Assembly (NCBI GenBank): GCA_037013495.1
Contig: CM072812.1
Span: 62,342,938-62,406,937 of the forward strand
Origin: Hippophae tibetana
Lineage: Eukaryota; Streptophyta; Magnoliopsida; Rosales; Elaeagnaceae
Direction of reading: 5' to 3'
DNA length: 64,000 bases
The notes under the pieces are model-generated. The model saw nothing but the letters and a program-made list of their open reading frames with translations, was not told the DNA's origin and made no database searches. Each line of letters opens with the position of its first letter. The first letter of the stretch is position 1. The position numbers were made by a program, and so were the translations under genes. Below are positions 22,024-32,541 of the stretch, piece by piece.

Positions 22024-23529
22024 TAATAAACATATCTTTGACCTATAATTTGCTATGATTTTAAGCTTTAATTTCATATTTTATTTTAGAATTATGTTGT
22101 TTTGAAAGGTATTTTTGTGTTTCGTAGATTTATGAGCCTTCGGAAGAATCTTTGACTAAAATGAGAAAAAAAAGAGTAAAAACGGGATCAGAAAGGACAA
22201 CTCAAACAAGTTGAAATGAAAAATAATATCAAAAATCCTAAAATTAGTGTGCATCAAGGTGTAAATAAAAGCATGATATGGCGAGTGGCTCTGGGTTATC
22301 ATATAAAAAATCAGGTTAAATTTGTGCATCACGACCTAGAAAAAGTCATGCCGTAATAAAGAGATCTAGGGTGAGTGATTTAGGGATTTCAATGTACGTT
22401 GAGTCGCATAAATATGTATATCGAGTAGAGGAGTCTCAGGTTGCACTTAGGGATCTATTTTTCTATCGTGCCAAGGTACCAAAAATGCATGCGGTGGCTA
22501 ACCTATTTTAAATTTCTAGAAATCCTCAGTATGAGTTGTGACATTTTTTATCTACTCTTCCCCGAAACCTAACCTATAAATACATCTTAAAACATTTTTA
22601 AAACCTAATCAGCCATAATAGCTTAATTCCACCATTAACAACACAAACAATAGAGAGAAAACTTCCATTTGTGAATTTTTTTCAAGGATTTGAGAAAGAA
22701 GACTAACCAATTCAAGGAGTTGGAGATAGCAAATCAAAAGTTGGTATTTTTAATTGTTAGATATGATTTCTCACTGTATTCTACTTTTGACTTTTATAAT
22801 TGAATTGATTTTAATTGATTTTATTTTATTAGGATAAATTTTGCTTATGAGATATTAGTTTTTCTTCCATTAGTGGAAGAACAATTGATGATTTTATTTA
22901 ATAAAAGTTGATTTATTTCATATTCATAGCTTTTCATATCTTTGTTTATGGATTATCATTAGCCATTTTAATTTATGAATAAAGTGATTATTTTAGAACT
23001 AAGTATTAGACACATCATCTATATCTATATCTTGTGTATTTGTGAATAAGAATATAATTTAATTATAATGATTTGTGTTAAATTAGATGCTTAATTTATT
23101 TCCCTTGGGTTTTCTAATTAACTAATTTCAAGCCCTATTTAAAAAGGTATTAATTAATTGAGATTTGGGAGGGCTTACCATGATTATTGTGGTTCCCTTA
23201 TTTAAAAGAGAAAAAATCAATAAATGTGACTTTTGAAGCTTTATTATGAAATCATTTAATTCGTTCTATCGAAGAAGGGATAGCTAGCTAATTTTTTCAT
23301 ACTCATTCATCCATATTAATTTGGAAATAATTTACTCATTTTATTTTAGTTATTTGATTATTTTAGATTTTACATTCATCTTTCAACTACAATTGTTAGA
23401 ATGCTTAGTATTATTTGGTTAGCTAATTAATAAAATAAATAATGTTTAAAAGCATTGTCAATTCCTTTAGAGACGGGCCTCAGGATAAACTTATCATTAA
23501 TGTACTAGTAACTCGTGCACTTGCAAGCA
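22024..23529 (+). repeat. LTR of element G (gypsy, 3' LTR)
   Basis: Follows a purine-rich tract. It contains AACCTATAAATACAT (22572-22586) as a promoter-like TATA region, then a 5'-UTR-like stretch rich in AC and GA, and ends ...ACTCGTGCACTTGCAAGCA, close to LTR ends of other gypsy families here (compare GCAAGTGCACGAATC in 1562-3429). The start is uncertain because the expected TG is AA or TA. No matching 5' LTR or target duplication was found. Confidence 0.5.
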
Positions 23530-23569
23530 ACCTCTTCATCCGACTATGCCAAGTTATTTATTGACCAAT

Positions 23570-23836
23570 AGTACCCCTTTTTAGGCCTACTCGATGTACT
23601 CAACCTAGACCCTTTTTTTCTATATCAAAGTAGTGCTAGCTCTTATTTTCATACTACTAGGGCCAATTTGATGTCTATCATCCAAAGATAGGACCTATAG
23701 ATGCTCCTATCAATTCCTTAACTACTTCTTTTGGTGACATCATTGACACCAACCCTTTTATTGGATTTTTCTTGGATGTACCTAGGGATACTGGAAATGG
23801 ATCTAGTGGAACTAGGCAGGACAAATGGGACTACTG
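23570..23836 (+). pseudogene. C-terminal coding scrap of unknown origin
   Basis: One frame reads about 50 residues without a stop: GPIDAPINSLTTSFGDIIDT, then NPFIGFFLDVPRD, ending GSSGTRQDKWDY and a stop at 23834-23836. The same frame can be followed upstream through three stops to about 23570. A poly-A-like region with AATTAATGAAAAAG follows near 23910. I do not recognise the family. It could be the end of a transposon gene or chance. The GSSGT...KWDY tail is hydrophilic, with no membrane segment. Confidence 0.3.
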
Positions 23837-25880
23837 AGGCTTATGATTTTTTTGTTTTTCTGTTGTACTTTTGTTTTAAGCCTCTAAAGTCTTTTCACTT
23901 GTAAAAAAATTTAATTAATGAAAAAGAATTTTTTTTAATTCAAAGTTGTTGTAGTTTATGTATGTTATTTGATTTATCCTTTATATCTACTAGATGTATA
24001 GTTGTTATGATTATAACATTATTCATATCTCTTCTCCCCCTCAAATAAGACCATTCCTTTGACTTTCTATGTCAAAAAACTTTCTATGTCATGACAAGGG
24101 AGACATTTGCATGCAAAATAAGTTTGTTAGTTTCATTGAGTTGGCGAGTTGTATTTGCACTTCACTTATATTACCTCATATGCATACACTTAAAGGGAGT
24201 ATGGCATGATTTTAGGGAAATTATGTTTCTCTGTTGCATATTGATTGTGCTTAGCATATCATAAATCACCTACATAGGGGTGACTTGATAATATGTTTTA
24301 CTATACATGTATTTTTCATGTTGCTTTTCATGGGTATGTGTTGCTATGTGTGTGTAGGATACTGGTAATTACATACATGGAACTTAGATAAATATTTTTG
24401 GAGATTAAGACACAAAGCACAAAGTGGACCATCAAGATGGATGGAGCATGACAAGAGAGATGCAGTTGTTGTAGGTGTGTTAGGGATGTTTAGTCTTATG
24501 TCCAAGTTCATTTCGAGGAGTAAACTCTTTAGGTACATTTTGCAAGAATTTATTGTGTATAGATTCCATGTCTATTTTAGGTGGTGTAGTATTTTTCCAT
24601 AGAAAGCCAAAGAGGGAGATTTTCTGTCTCATTGTCTTTTGGTTGGCATCACATACAAAACAGAGAATCATTATTTTACTTAGTTTTTTTTCATCATCTT
24701 AGTACAACTGATTAATGAGGGTTTAATATTTCAAACACTTAAATAGATTAAACTTTGTATGTTTCCATGATACACCATCGTATGTAGGGTTGAACTTTGT
24801 TTCCTTTAGAAATTTTGGAAAATTACCGAATGTTTGAAAAATAAAAAAACTACATGTTTTGACGGTCATAAAGGTCTCATTGAGGTGTTAATGAATGCTG
24901 CCACATTGTTGAGCACACCTTGTTGTAACACTAAACTCCACGAGGCCAGCAAGAGTTCAAAAATTGTCAATCAGCTAGCAGATTAGGAATTTATATCCTT
25001 ATTGAATAAGGGCTTCCCAAGTAATCGGCAAGGGTAATCTAGAAGCTAAAGAATTTCCTATAAATACACTACCCTTTTCTTTATTTTCTTAATTGGAAAA
25101 AGGAGGGAAAGTTCTTGCAAATTAAAAAATAAATTTTGAAATTATTTTTCTTGGTTGAGTGTATCATGATACACTTCAAAAATTGTTTTATAGAAACACA
25201 TTTAGGGGAGGAGGGCGGGTAGGTGGATGGGTTAACTTAAATGAATTAAAACTAAGATGTAGTCCAGTTATCTAGGTACAATGAAGTTTTCCAAAATCTA
25301 GGTTATTCATTTGATATTTTTTCATTGGTGATTGAACCATATTATGTTATGGTGAAACTCAAGGGGAAAGCTAGATCGACCTGATCAAGTTGCTATGCAG
25401 ACACCATAGTTGGAAACTTAAGTGTAGTTAGGGCGGGTGCTCAAATTGATAGAGGTATTTGTGTTCATATTTCTATTTGTTATGAACTAGTGATTTACTT
25501 TATTAGTGAATAACTTGGTGATGGTTTCCATTGCAACCCTTGGATATTTCAAAATAGATGCATTATGGATGCTATATGGTTTACCAAGTTATATATTGTT
25601 ATTGGATAATCGCATATTATGTTGATACAAACATAATTATTATCAAATAAGTTCCCACATTGAGGTACTAATTTTGTGAAAACTTTCTATATTGATTTAT
25701 TGATTTCTTGTATTTATTTACTTTTGCTTTCTATTTAGTTTGCTACAATTTTTTATTGCTATTTTTGTGTTTATTTGATTCCACTTTGAGTGAAAATGCT
25801 AAGAGTAATTGAGATGTCTACATCATCTTCCTCTTAGTTATTAGCATCATGTGCGTACTTTCAAGCTCTAAAATTTTTGT
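23837..25880. other. Intergenic AT-rich sequence with one TATA-containing promoter-like stretch
   Basis: No coding similarity seen. At 25055-25075 TTTCCTATAAATACACTACC on the plus strand is a strong plant TATA context and is followed by a GA-rich leader, so this may be the R/U5 part of an unidentified LTR. 25320-25800 belongs to the dispersed repeat also seen at 17600-18300 and 60640-61210. Confidence 0.4.
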
Positions 25881-25884
25881 GGCA

Positions 25885-26330
25885 TGATTGCCTTTTGTAG
25901 TGAAAGGCCTTTTGGTGTTTTTTTTGCAGTCTTGACATTATTCATAGACTAGGAAAGTGTCAACATTTAAATCCATTAAAGGATCATCCTTTACTACCAA
26001 GCCTTGTATCCTATCAAGTCTTATATGATCCAACCTTTGCTTCCATATATATCAGTAAATTTGATTGTTGATTTAGCATACACAATAGATGTTCTAAATT
26101 TTCAGTGCAAATATTTACACCATTCTTTAAAATCGAAACACTATGTTCATTAAAAGAAGCTTTATAAAATTATATTCATAGAACCTAGAAATTAATACAA
26201 AGTTATAGTAAACCTAGAAATAAAATAAACATTTTCTAAAACAAAATATATATTTTTCTTGAATTGGAGTGTATGTTCTCCCACTACTTCGACTTTGAAA
26301 AGTTTTATTTTGCAGATGACCAGGTATGCA
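25885..26330 (-). pseudogene. Ty1/copia polyprotein remnant: GAG-pre-integrase domain
   Basis: On the minus strand, 26060 to 25885 encodes WKQRLDHIRLDRIQGLV, DPLMDLNVDTF and CKKNTKRPFTT with one stop. This matches the GAG-pre-integrase domain (PF13976 type: LWHxRLGHIGLDRI...KMTKRPF). Sequence to the right, 26330 to 26070, has ENVYFISRF and SVSILKNGVNIC-like pieces that fit the stretch just upstream in copia proteins (after protease). The His and Cys of the zinc motif are partly lost. It is the only Ty1/copia coding sequence I found in the window. It lies just outside the CACTA-2 left terminus on the same strand and is too broken to function. Confidence 0.75.
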
Positions 26331-26534
26331 ATCATGTGTAAAAAAAGTATTGTGAAGTTATAAATCAACATACAAGATTTTTAGGTGGAAATAACTTAGG
26401 CCACACCAATGATTTAAGAGGAAAACCACCCGTTCAATGGACCATCTAACTATTCACTATGAAAATAATATTCAATTACAAGGCTAGGACTCAAACTACC
26501 CACCAAAGTAATGCCCCTAACGGCTCGACCATTC

Positions 26535-26700
26535 ACTACTACAAAAATAGGCATTAAAGTCGGTTAAAAACTGACTTTAAACAAATTTAAAGTCGGTTCG
26601 CTGAACTGACTTTAAATTGAGCGACTTAAAATGTAAATTCGGTTCATCGCGTGAACGGACTTTACATTTTAAGTCAGTTCACGCGATGAACCAACTTTAC
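26535..26700. repeat. CACTA-2 left terminal repeat and subterminal repeats
   Basis: The terminal CACTACTACAAAAATAGGC is followed by repeated AAAGTCGGTT / AACTGACTTTA motifs in both orientations and by a perfect 16-bp inverted repeat (26641-26656 and 26677-26692, arms GGTTCATCGCGTGAAC) with a 20-nt loop. In En/Spm-type elements subterminal repeats of this kind are the binding sites for the transposition proteins. That role is inferred here. Confidence 0.88.
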
Positions 26701-27175
26701 TCGTACATTTTATGATTTTTTTTTATTTTTATTCTCATTTTTCGTATTATTCAATATATATATAGCATAAAAAAACTAAAATATAAATAATAATACAAAT
26801 AATTAAAATTTAAATACAATTAATTACTTGATAATTAAATTTATTATAAAAAAAATAATGTATATACAATACATATAGTTAACTTAAATTACAAATAAAA
26901 TAATGTCGTCAAAGTGTAATTGGATGTGAGTAAGCTTGGTTGGCTTAGAATCTTGATTGGCCTTCACAAGCATTATGACAAGAAAACTAGACAAAAAACA
27001 GCTGATCCATATAACAATTCATATTCCCCTACATATATGAGCATGTAAACATCCATCAAACAAGCAGTCTAAACTTTAGAGACATACGAATGAAGAAATT
27101 AAATCATTATAAATATTACCATCAAAAAGAGATTACCACGTACAACGACATCCGAGTGATATAACTCTTCGACAC

Positions 27176-27499
27176 ACTCATATTAGCACTTTATTAACCA
27201 TTTGTCTATAAATATGAAGTTATCTGGAATCTCTGTTAGTATTTTTTAATGCTATAATGAACTCTAAATATGAAATCAAGTGTAACTCCGATTTCTTACT
27301 TGGCTTGTGTGAGTTTTGGTGCCCTTAAACATATGGAACATGTTCATAGGCACCAAAACTCATACAAACCAAGAAACAAATTGGAGTTACGTACACCTGA
27401 TTTCATATTTAGTGCTCATTAGAGCATTAAAAATACTAGCAGAGATTCCAGATAACTTCATATTTATAAACAAATGATTAATAAAGTGCTAATATGAGT
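27176..27499. repeat. Long imperfect inverted repeat (arms about 150 bp, 25-nt loop)
   Basis: 27176-27323 and 27349-27499 are near-complementary, from ACTCATATTAGCACTTTATT at one end to GAGTTTTGGTGCC beside the loop (right arm GGCACCAAAACTC). The loop itself contains the palindrome GAACATGTTC. A transcript in either direction would fold into one long, nearly continuous hairpin. It lies between the Ulp1 stop codon and the CACTA terminus, inside the element's 3' region. Confidence 0.9.
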
Positions 27500-28094
27500 T
27501 TGTAAGAAAAGTAGGAAAGAGAGACGAGATGTAGTTTGGGCCAAAAATAGGTCCATAAAACAATGCATTCCCTTAAATACATGAGCATATCCATCAAACA
27601 AGTGATTTTAGACACAGGAATAGATAGAGAAATTAAATCATTAATAGATTTACTGTTATGTTTTCATATGCTATTCAAGATCATCAGAATTTTCTCCTGA
27701 TTCTTCTTGTGATGATATAATTTGAACCATGTGTTCTGCCCATTCCTCTCGTAAATCATCAAAAATTTGCTGGTCGTAGCCCGTCTTGTTCCAACCAAAG
27801 AACTACATGTATTTAAAATCAAAATAAGAATGTAATTTCATTTATTTACAAAAACAAACTCAAATATGTTAAAAAAATTTATATATATGGGTGAAAGATA
27901 TTACCACATCATCAATTGGAATTTTGATATTTGTGATGATTTCGCTCATAAAATTCATGACATAATAACCACACATGACTGCATTATTTTGTTGTGGAAC
28001 CTACAAAAAAAAGTGTACATGAATTTTCATATTCGAACATATTTATTATTCAATTGTAAAGTTAATAAAATTATTAATATTGGCTTGTACATAC

Positions 28095-30118
28095 TGTTGT
28101 CTGTTTTGCAGAACATAAAACATGCAAGCATACACGGTCACAAGTAATAATATTTGATAAGTAAGTTATTGTTCCCACAGAGATTTGTTACTATAGTTTG
28201 TTGAGTACTAAAATTATCTCTCTCTGATTTTATTCAAAACGTTCGTTGATTGTAACAAATTTAAGAAAGGAGTTTAATAACAAAATAAAAGAAATCTTGG
28301 ATTGCAATTTTTTCACTAAATTGATCAACTCAAATGATATTATTTTCTTTTGATTTATATTTTTTAGTACATTTAATTTGTCAACCGAAAACTTCTACTT
28401 TTATTCATACATCTCTTCCGAGCTCCGTACAAACACACCTCGTTAAATTAATTCACTATATTCCTATGAGAATTAAATTCACCAAGATTCATTACGTTCT
28501 AAGTTCTCAAATGGCCACACATACAATTAGGGTATATTCCTATCCTTCATCATACATGTCATTCTATCTATGAGCAATATACACAAAAATGCCTCTTCCA
28601 AGTTTATTTATGTGTCACAGATCATTTGATAAAATTCGTAAATAATCAAAAGCATTAAGCACAAAATAGAATAAACAACTCAAACGTCTTATAAATTGTT
28701 CAAAAATAATTAAAATAAAAGCATCATAAATTTAGATCAAATGCAACCCTAGAAAAATTAAATTACTTCATAAATTTAAAATAAAAATTACAACAGATAC
28801 AAAAAAATTAGATAAAGAAGAAGGAAAATTAAAACATAAATATTTGGCACACGCAGAACACAACAAAAGCAAAAAATTGGCTTCTGCGCGTTCTGCAGTC
28901 CAAAACTGAACAATACAAAATAACCTCAAAAACTAAACACTCCAATAATTCTCCAAAACTTTCCAAAAACTCCTACACTTTTTTTACTCTATCATCCTAT
29001 CTCCTATTTATAGCTAAAAAAATACATCTAAAATATTACATTTTTTATTTTATTTATTTTTAAATAAACACGTAAAAATTTGTATCGAAAAATAAAAATC
29101 ACGTGTATCGATTTTCGATATTTAAAACGTTAATTAAAATCACGCGTAGACAGAGAGGCGCCGTTCTTATTTTTAAATTCAAAGTGCATGCCACGTGTCA
29201 GTGTCTGATTTGCTACAAGGATTTAATGTGGACATGTGGCAGCATTTCATTGGCTGTGGGAAATGGGCGCACAATGGATTGTTGCACGGGAGACAACGGC
29301 TGCAACGCGGGCTAATTCTGCGCTTTCGTGCTCATCGTAACATGCCACGTGTCAGCCCATTACTCGCTGCAAAATAAAGTGGGACATGTGTCAGTGCCTG
29401 ATTCGTTGAAAGGATTAGTACGGACAAGTGGCAGCATTTGATTAGCTGAAGATCCGGTTGCACGCAGAGATCAGCGCACGGGATCAGAGGCACGCGTAAT
29501 GTGGGGGGGGACAGTGGCTGGACACATCAGACACATGGGTCACACCTGCACGCTGGCCTGTGTGGAAGGTGGGCCCTACTCGGGCACCGAGCCGGTGAAA
29601 AATGGAGACCTGCACCCATGCGAGTTGGTCGGGTGTTGTAGGGACGTGTGGATCGTAGCCGTTGCTTCGCTGATCGGACGGTCCACGTTTCGCGCGTGGT
29701 GTAGTGCGCGTGTCTTATTCTGACCTGCGCAGAAATTTAAACTTTAATTAATTGCATTTTGACCCACAAATTTAATTCAAATTACATTTTCCACTTTCTT
29801 TAATTACAGTTAAGCTCTTTTCTAATTTAAATTAAAATTTTAAACTTTTAATAATTAAAATTAAGCCCGATTTTAATTTAAATTATATTTTTGATTTTTG
29901 TAAATTGTAATTAAGAATTCTATTATTTGAAATTATATTTTTAGACATAAATTTGCAATTTAATTAAGTTTTCGATACAAATTATTTAATTTTCCTAAAA
30001 TATTTTAAAAAAACAGTAAATACTAATTTATTAAACTAAAATTAACTAATAACATTAAGAACATAGCAATTATAATTAATAAAATAGATGAAAATAACTA
30101 TATAAAATACAGTTATCA
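28095..30118 (-). mobile_element. Solo LTR E (2.0 kb), unassigned LTR retrotransposon family
   Basis: Begins TGTTGTCTG, ends TTATCA, and is flanked by perfect 5-bp duplications CATAC (28090-28094 and 30119-30123). CACTA-1 shows the uninterrupted site (TTGTACATACCATAA at 30-44). A TATA-like CTATAAATAGGAG on the minus strand (28997-29014) indicates minus orientation. The body contains a GC-richer island (29150-29720), with CCACGTGTCA-type motifs and a 70-bp direct repeat. The duplicated CATAC is the complement of GTATG, the splice donor of the upstream Ulp1 exon, so the donor is intact on both sides. Confidence 0.93.
29192..29452. repeat. Direct repeat in LTR E carrying ACGTG-type motifs
   Basis: 29192-29262 and 29383-29452 share CAYGTGTCAGTG(T/C)CTGATT, then a variable segment with AAGGATTA/T, ACA(T/A)GTGGCAGCATTT and ATT(G/A)GCTG. 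A further GCCACGTGTCAG occurs at 29343. CACGTGTC is a typical plant G-box/ABRE-like sequence, so the U3 region may be bZIP- or bHLH-responsive. That is inferred from motif only. Confidence 0.7.
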
Positions 30119-30774
30119 CATACCATAATGTTTTTCCATATAAGCTTATGAGAGTTTTTAAGGGCAATGCCCTTAAACTTGTTCCACAACTTCCATGCCC
30201 TATCCTGGTTTAAAACGGTTAGTTTTTATTAAATATTACAAAAAATAATAGAAGAAACTAATATGTAGCTATAACTTTTACATTTCAACAACTACTTTTG
30301 TATCTTTACTGAGTTCTATGGAAGCTGAGTCACAGTACCAAGCATGATTATGGAACAGATCAATGATTACCAACATCCAATGATCTTGCCCTTGTTCAAA
30401 CCTTAATGGCCAAGGGATTATCAAATTTTGATTTCTATTAAGCGCTAATGCCCAATCACATAATTGTTTAGCTCTGATGGTAACATCGTTCTCTTGATAT
30501 TGATTGACATATGAAGAATCATAGAACATTGCTAAATGTGATGAGTGATTATGTTGAAGTCAATAATAGCACGCCCTATATGAAAGATATATATATATAT
30601 ATATATATAATTAGATAATATAAATATAATTATATATGTTCTACATAAATGAAAGAAAAATAAATAGATTGAGGACTCACCTTGTCTACACTTGAATTAT
30701 ACATAAATCGATCATTTGATATTCAAATAGTTGCAATAAGTACTCGATCGATATATAAGTTTGGCCGAGGTCTA

Positions 30775-32526
30775 TGATGAGCAAAACCGGGATCGCCGAT
30801 CCTGCCAATACTTTGGCTTTATATTTATAAAACTCTCGCAAGTGCACGAATCATTTTATAGAAAATGATAAGTATACTCCCAAGGTCGATCTAAGGAAGG
30901 AATGTATGTGGTTTTTAATTTATTATTCAAACTTTTAAAAACGAAATTAAATCCTAAACACCCTGTCACGATATTTTGGGTTTTGTGTTTCTAATCTAAT
31001 AACATAAAAATAAACATAGATAGAGATTCAATAAACATTTATGCAAATTTTATCATTTATAATAGTAGAGTATTTATGGATATAATAACTAAGTTAATTA
31101 TGCTTGCTCATATTATTTAGGTTATTAAAGATATAAATTGATATTTATTGATTCTCTCTTTTTTATATGAATATCACCTTTGGTGGGGTTAGATATTCTT
31201 TGTTAACTAAACAAATCAATTAACACCTATGGGTGGGGTTGATAACTAATTTAGTTAATTAAATTAATTCCTTTTTCTAAGAGATTGAAAATGAACCATT
31301 TAAATGCCACCTTTGGTGAGGTTAGACAGTTTAAACTTTATTCAAGGTGTCCAAATCAAACCTATGAATTTAATTATCCGAGTACTAACTTTCAAGTTTT
31401 AAAACCACTACTGAAAACATGTTGTCAATACATTTTCAGATAATAATTCTTATAAAAACTTTTGAAATAGAGCTTCACTCTAACTACCGGGCGATTGTAC
31501 CATCAAATAAAAGAGCACTACTCTAAATCAGACCGGATAACTAAACCTTAAAATCTAATTTTCAGGTTTAAGTTTGTAATGAAAAATAATATATTTCTCT
31601 CTAACATTCTTAATATAAAATCTTGAATAAAAATAAAATCAATTCATTTTAGAGATTTTTACCTATTTAATATTTCGCAAGCATAATAACGTTATTATTA
31701 TATCATGTTTACAAATAGCCAGCAAAGTTAAATTTAATTACAGACAAATTAAATATAACATGTAAGAATAAAGCATAAAAAATAACTGTAAAGAAAATAA
31801 AATCCTTACAGTACTTTGTTGCTATTGCTGTTGCTGGAAAATCTCCAAACGGAATTTGCACTCCCATTTATTGAATAAAAAAGCAAATAATTTACAAAAA
31901 CATAACTAGTTCTTCTCAAAAAGAGAAGAAATCTAAAACTAAGAGAAACTAACTAAGAAAAACTAAAAACTAAGAAAAACTCAAAAACTAAGAAATGAGA
32001 GAAAGAAGAAGAGAAGATGTATTTTTAGGTGTGTTTAGTTATGAAGAGAATGTGGGTATTTATAGGTGAGGATAGGAAGAAAAATTGGGTGAAAAATGAA
32101 AAAAAAAATGTAGAAAACGCAAAGTAGTGAATGATGATGTCATATTAATGATGTCATGCTGGTGTGGGCACGGCAGCGCGCGCAGATGGGGCAGATGGGA
32201 TAGATGGGAGTAAGCTGGGCGTAGGCACGTGTGGATGGGAGTAGGGGCGTGCGCGGGACCCATTTTTTCCAATTTTTCCATATTTGTTGACTTTTCCTCA
32301 GTTATTTTATGAATATATTTGTGATGTATTGCCTCCAGTATTCCTCTTTGAGTCTTTAAGTTATGTTTTAAGCGAAAATACCTAAAAAATAATAAAAATA
32401 ACCGTGATTCCGAAAAGAAAAATATATATAAATATATGATAAAATCATATAAATATATATATATATATATAATCAATGAATGTGCATAAAATCATGGTAA
32501 TTTTAGTGCTTTTTGAGCACTCATCA
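30775..32526 (-). repeat. 3' LTR of element C
   Basis: TGATGAGC at the left end and GAGCACTCATCA at the right, 1752 bp. It is homologous throughout to 1562-3429. The U3 region is eroded: the GC-rich block is shorter (32160-32260) and the TGACGTCA sites read TGATGTCA (at 32136 and 32151), consistent with CpG loss. TATAAATA on the minus strand is at 32057-32064. It is older-looking than D's LTRs. Confidence 0.93.
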
Positions 32527-32541
32527 CAACCCCTAACCAGC

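Larger units (their letters stand above)
27671..30529 (-). pseudogene. Ulp1-like (C48) cysteine protease module of CACTA-2, multi-exon, interrupted by a solo LTR
   Basis: Four exon-like blocks on the minus strand. About 30302-30529 encodes FEQGQDHWMLVIIDL with the catalytic His and AWYCDSASIE with the Asp. 30124-30204 encodes DRAWKLWNKFKGIALKN between a CAG acceptor and a GTATG donor. 27905-28000 encodes VPQQNNAVMCGYYVMNF, with Gln and the nucleophile Cys. 27671-27802 encodes FFGWNKTGYDQQIFDDL and ends EENSDDLE-like at a stop. Block boundaries have plausible GT/AG sites. All four expected catalytic residues are thus present and I see no stop inside the blocks. A 2-kb solo LTR lies in the intron between the second and third blocks. 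Ulp1-type proteases cleave SUMO or related tails; their role in CACTA elements is unknown. It is probably the C-terminal end of the ORF with the Transposase_24 module, cut off by element C. Confidence 0.78.
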
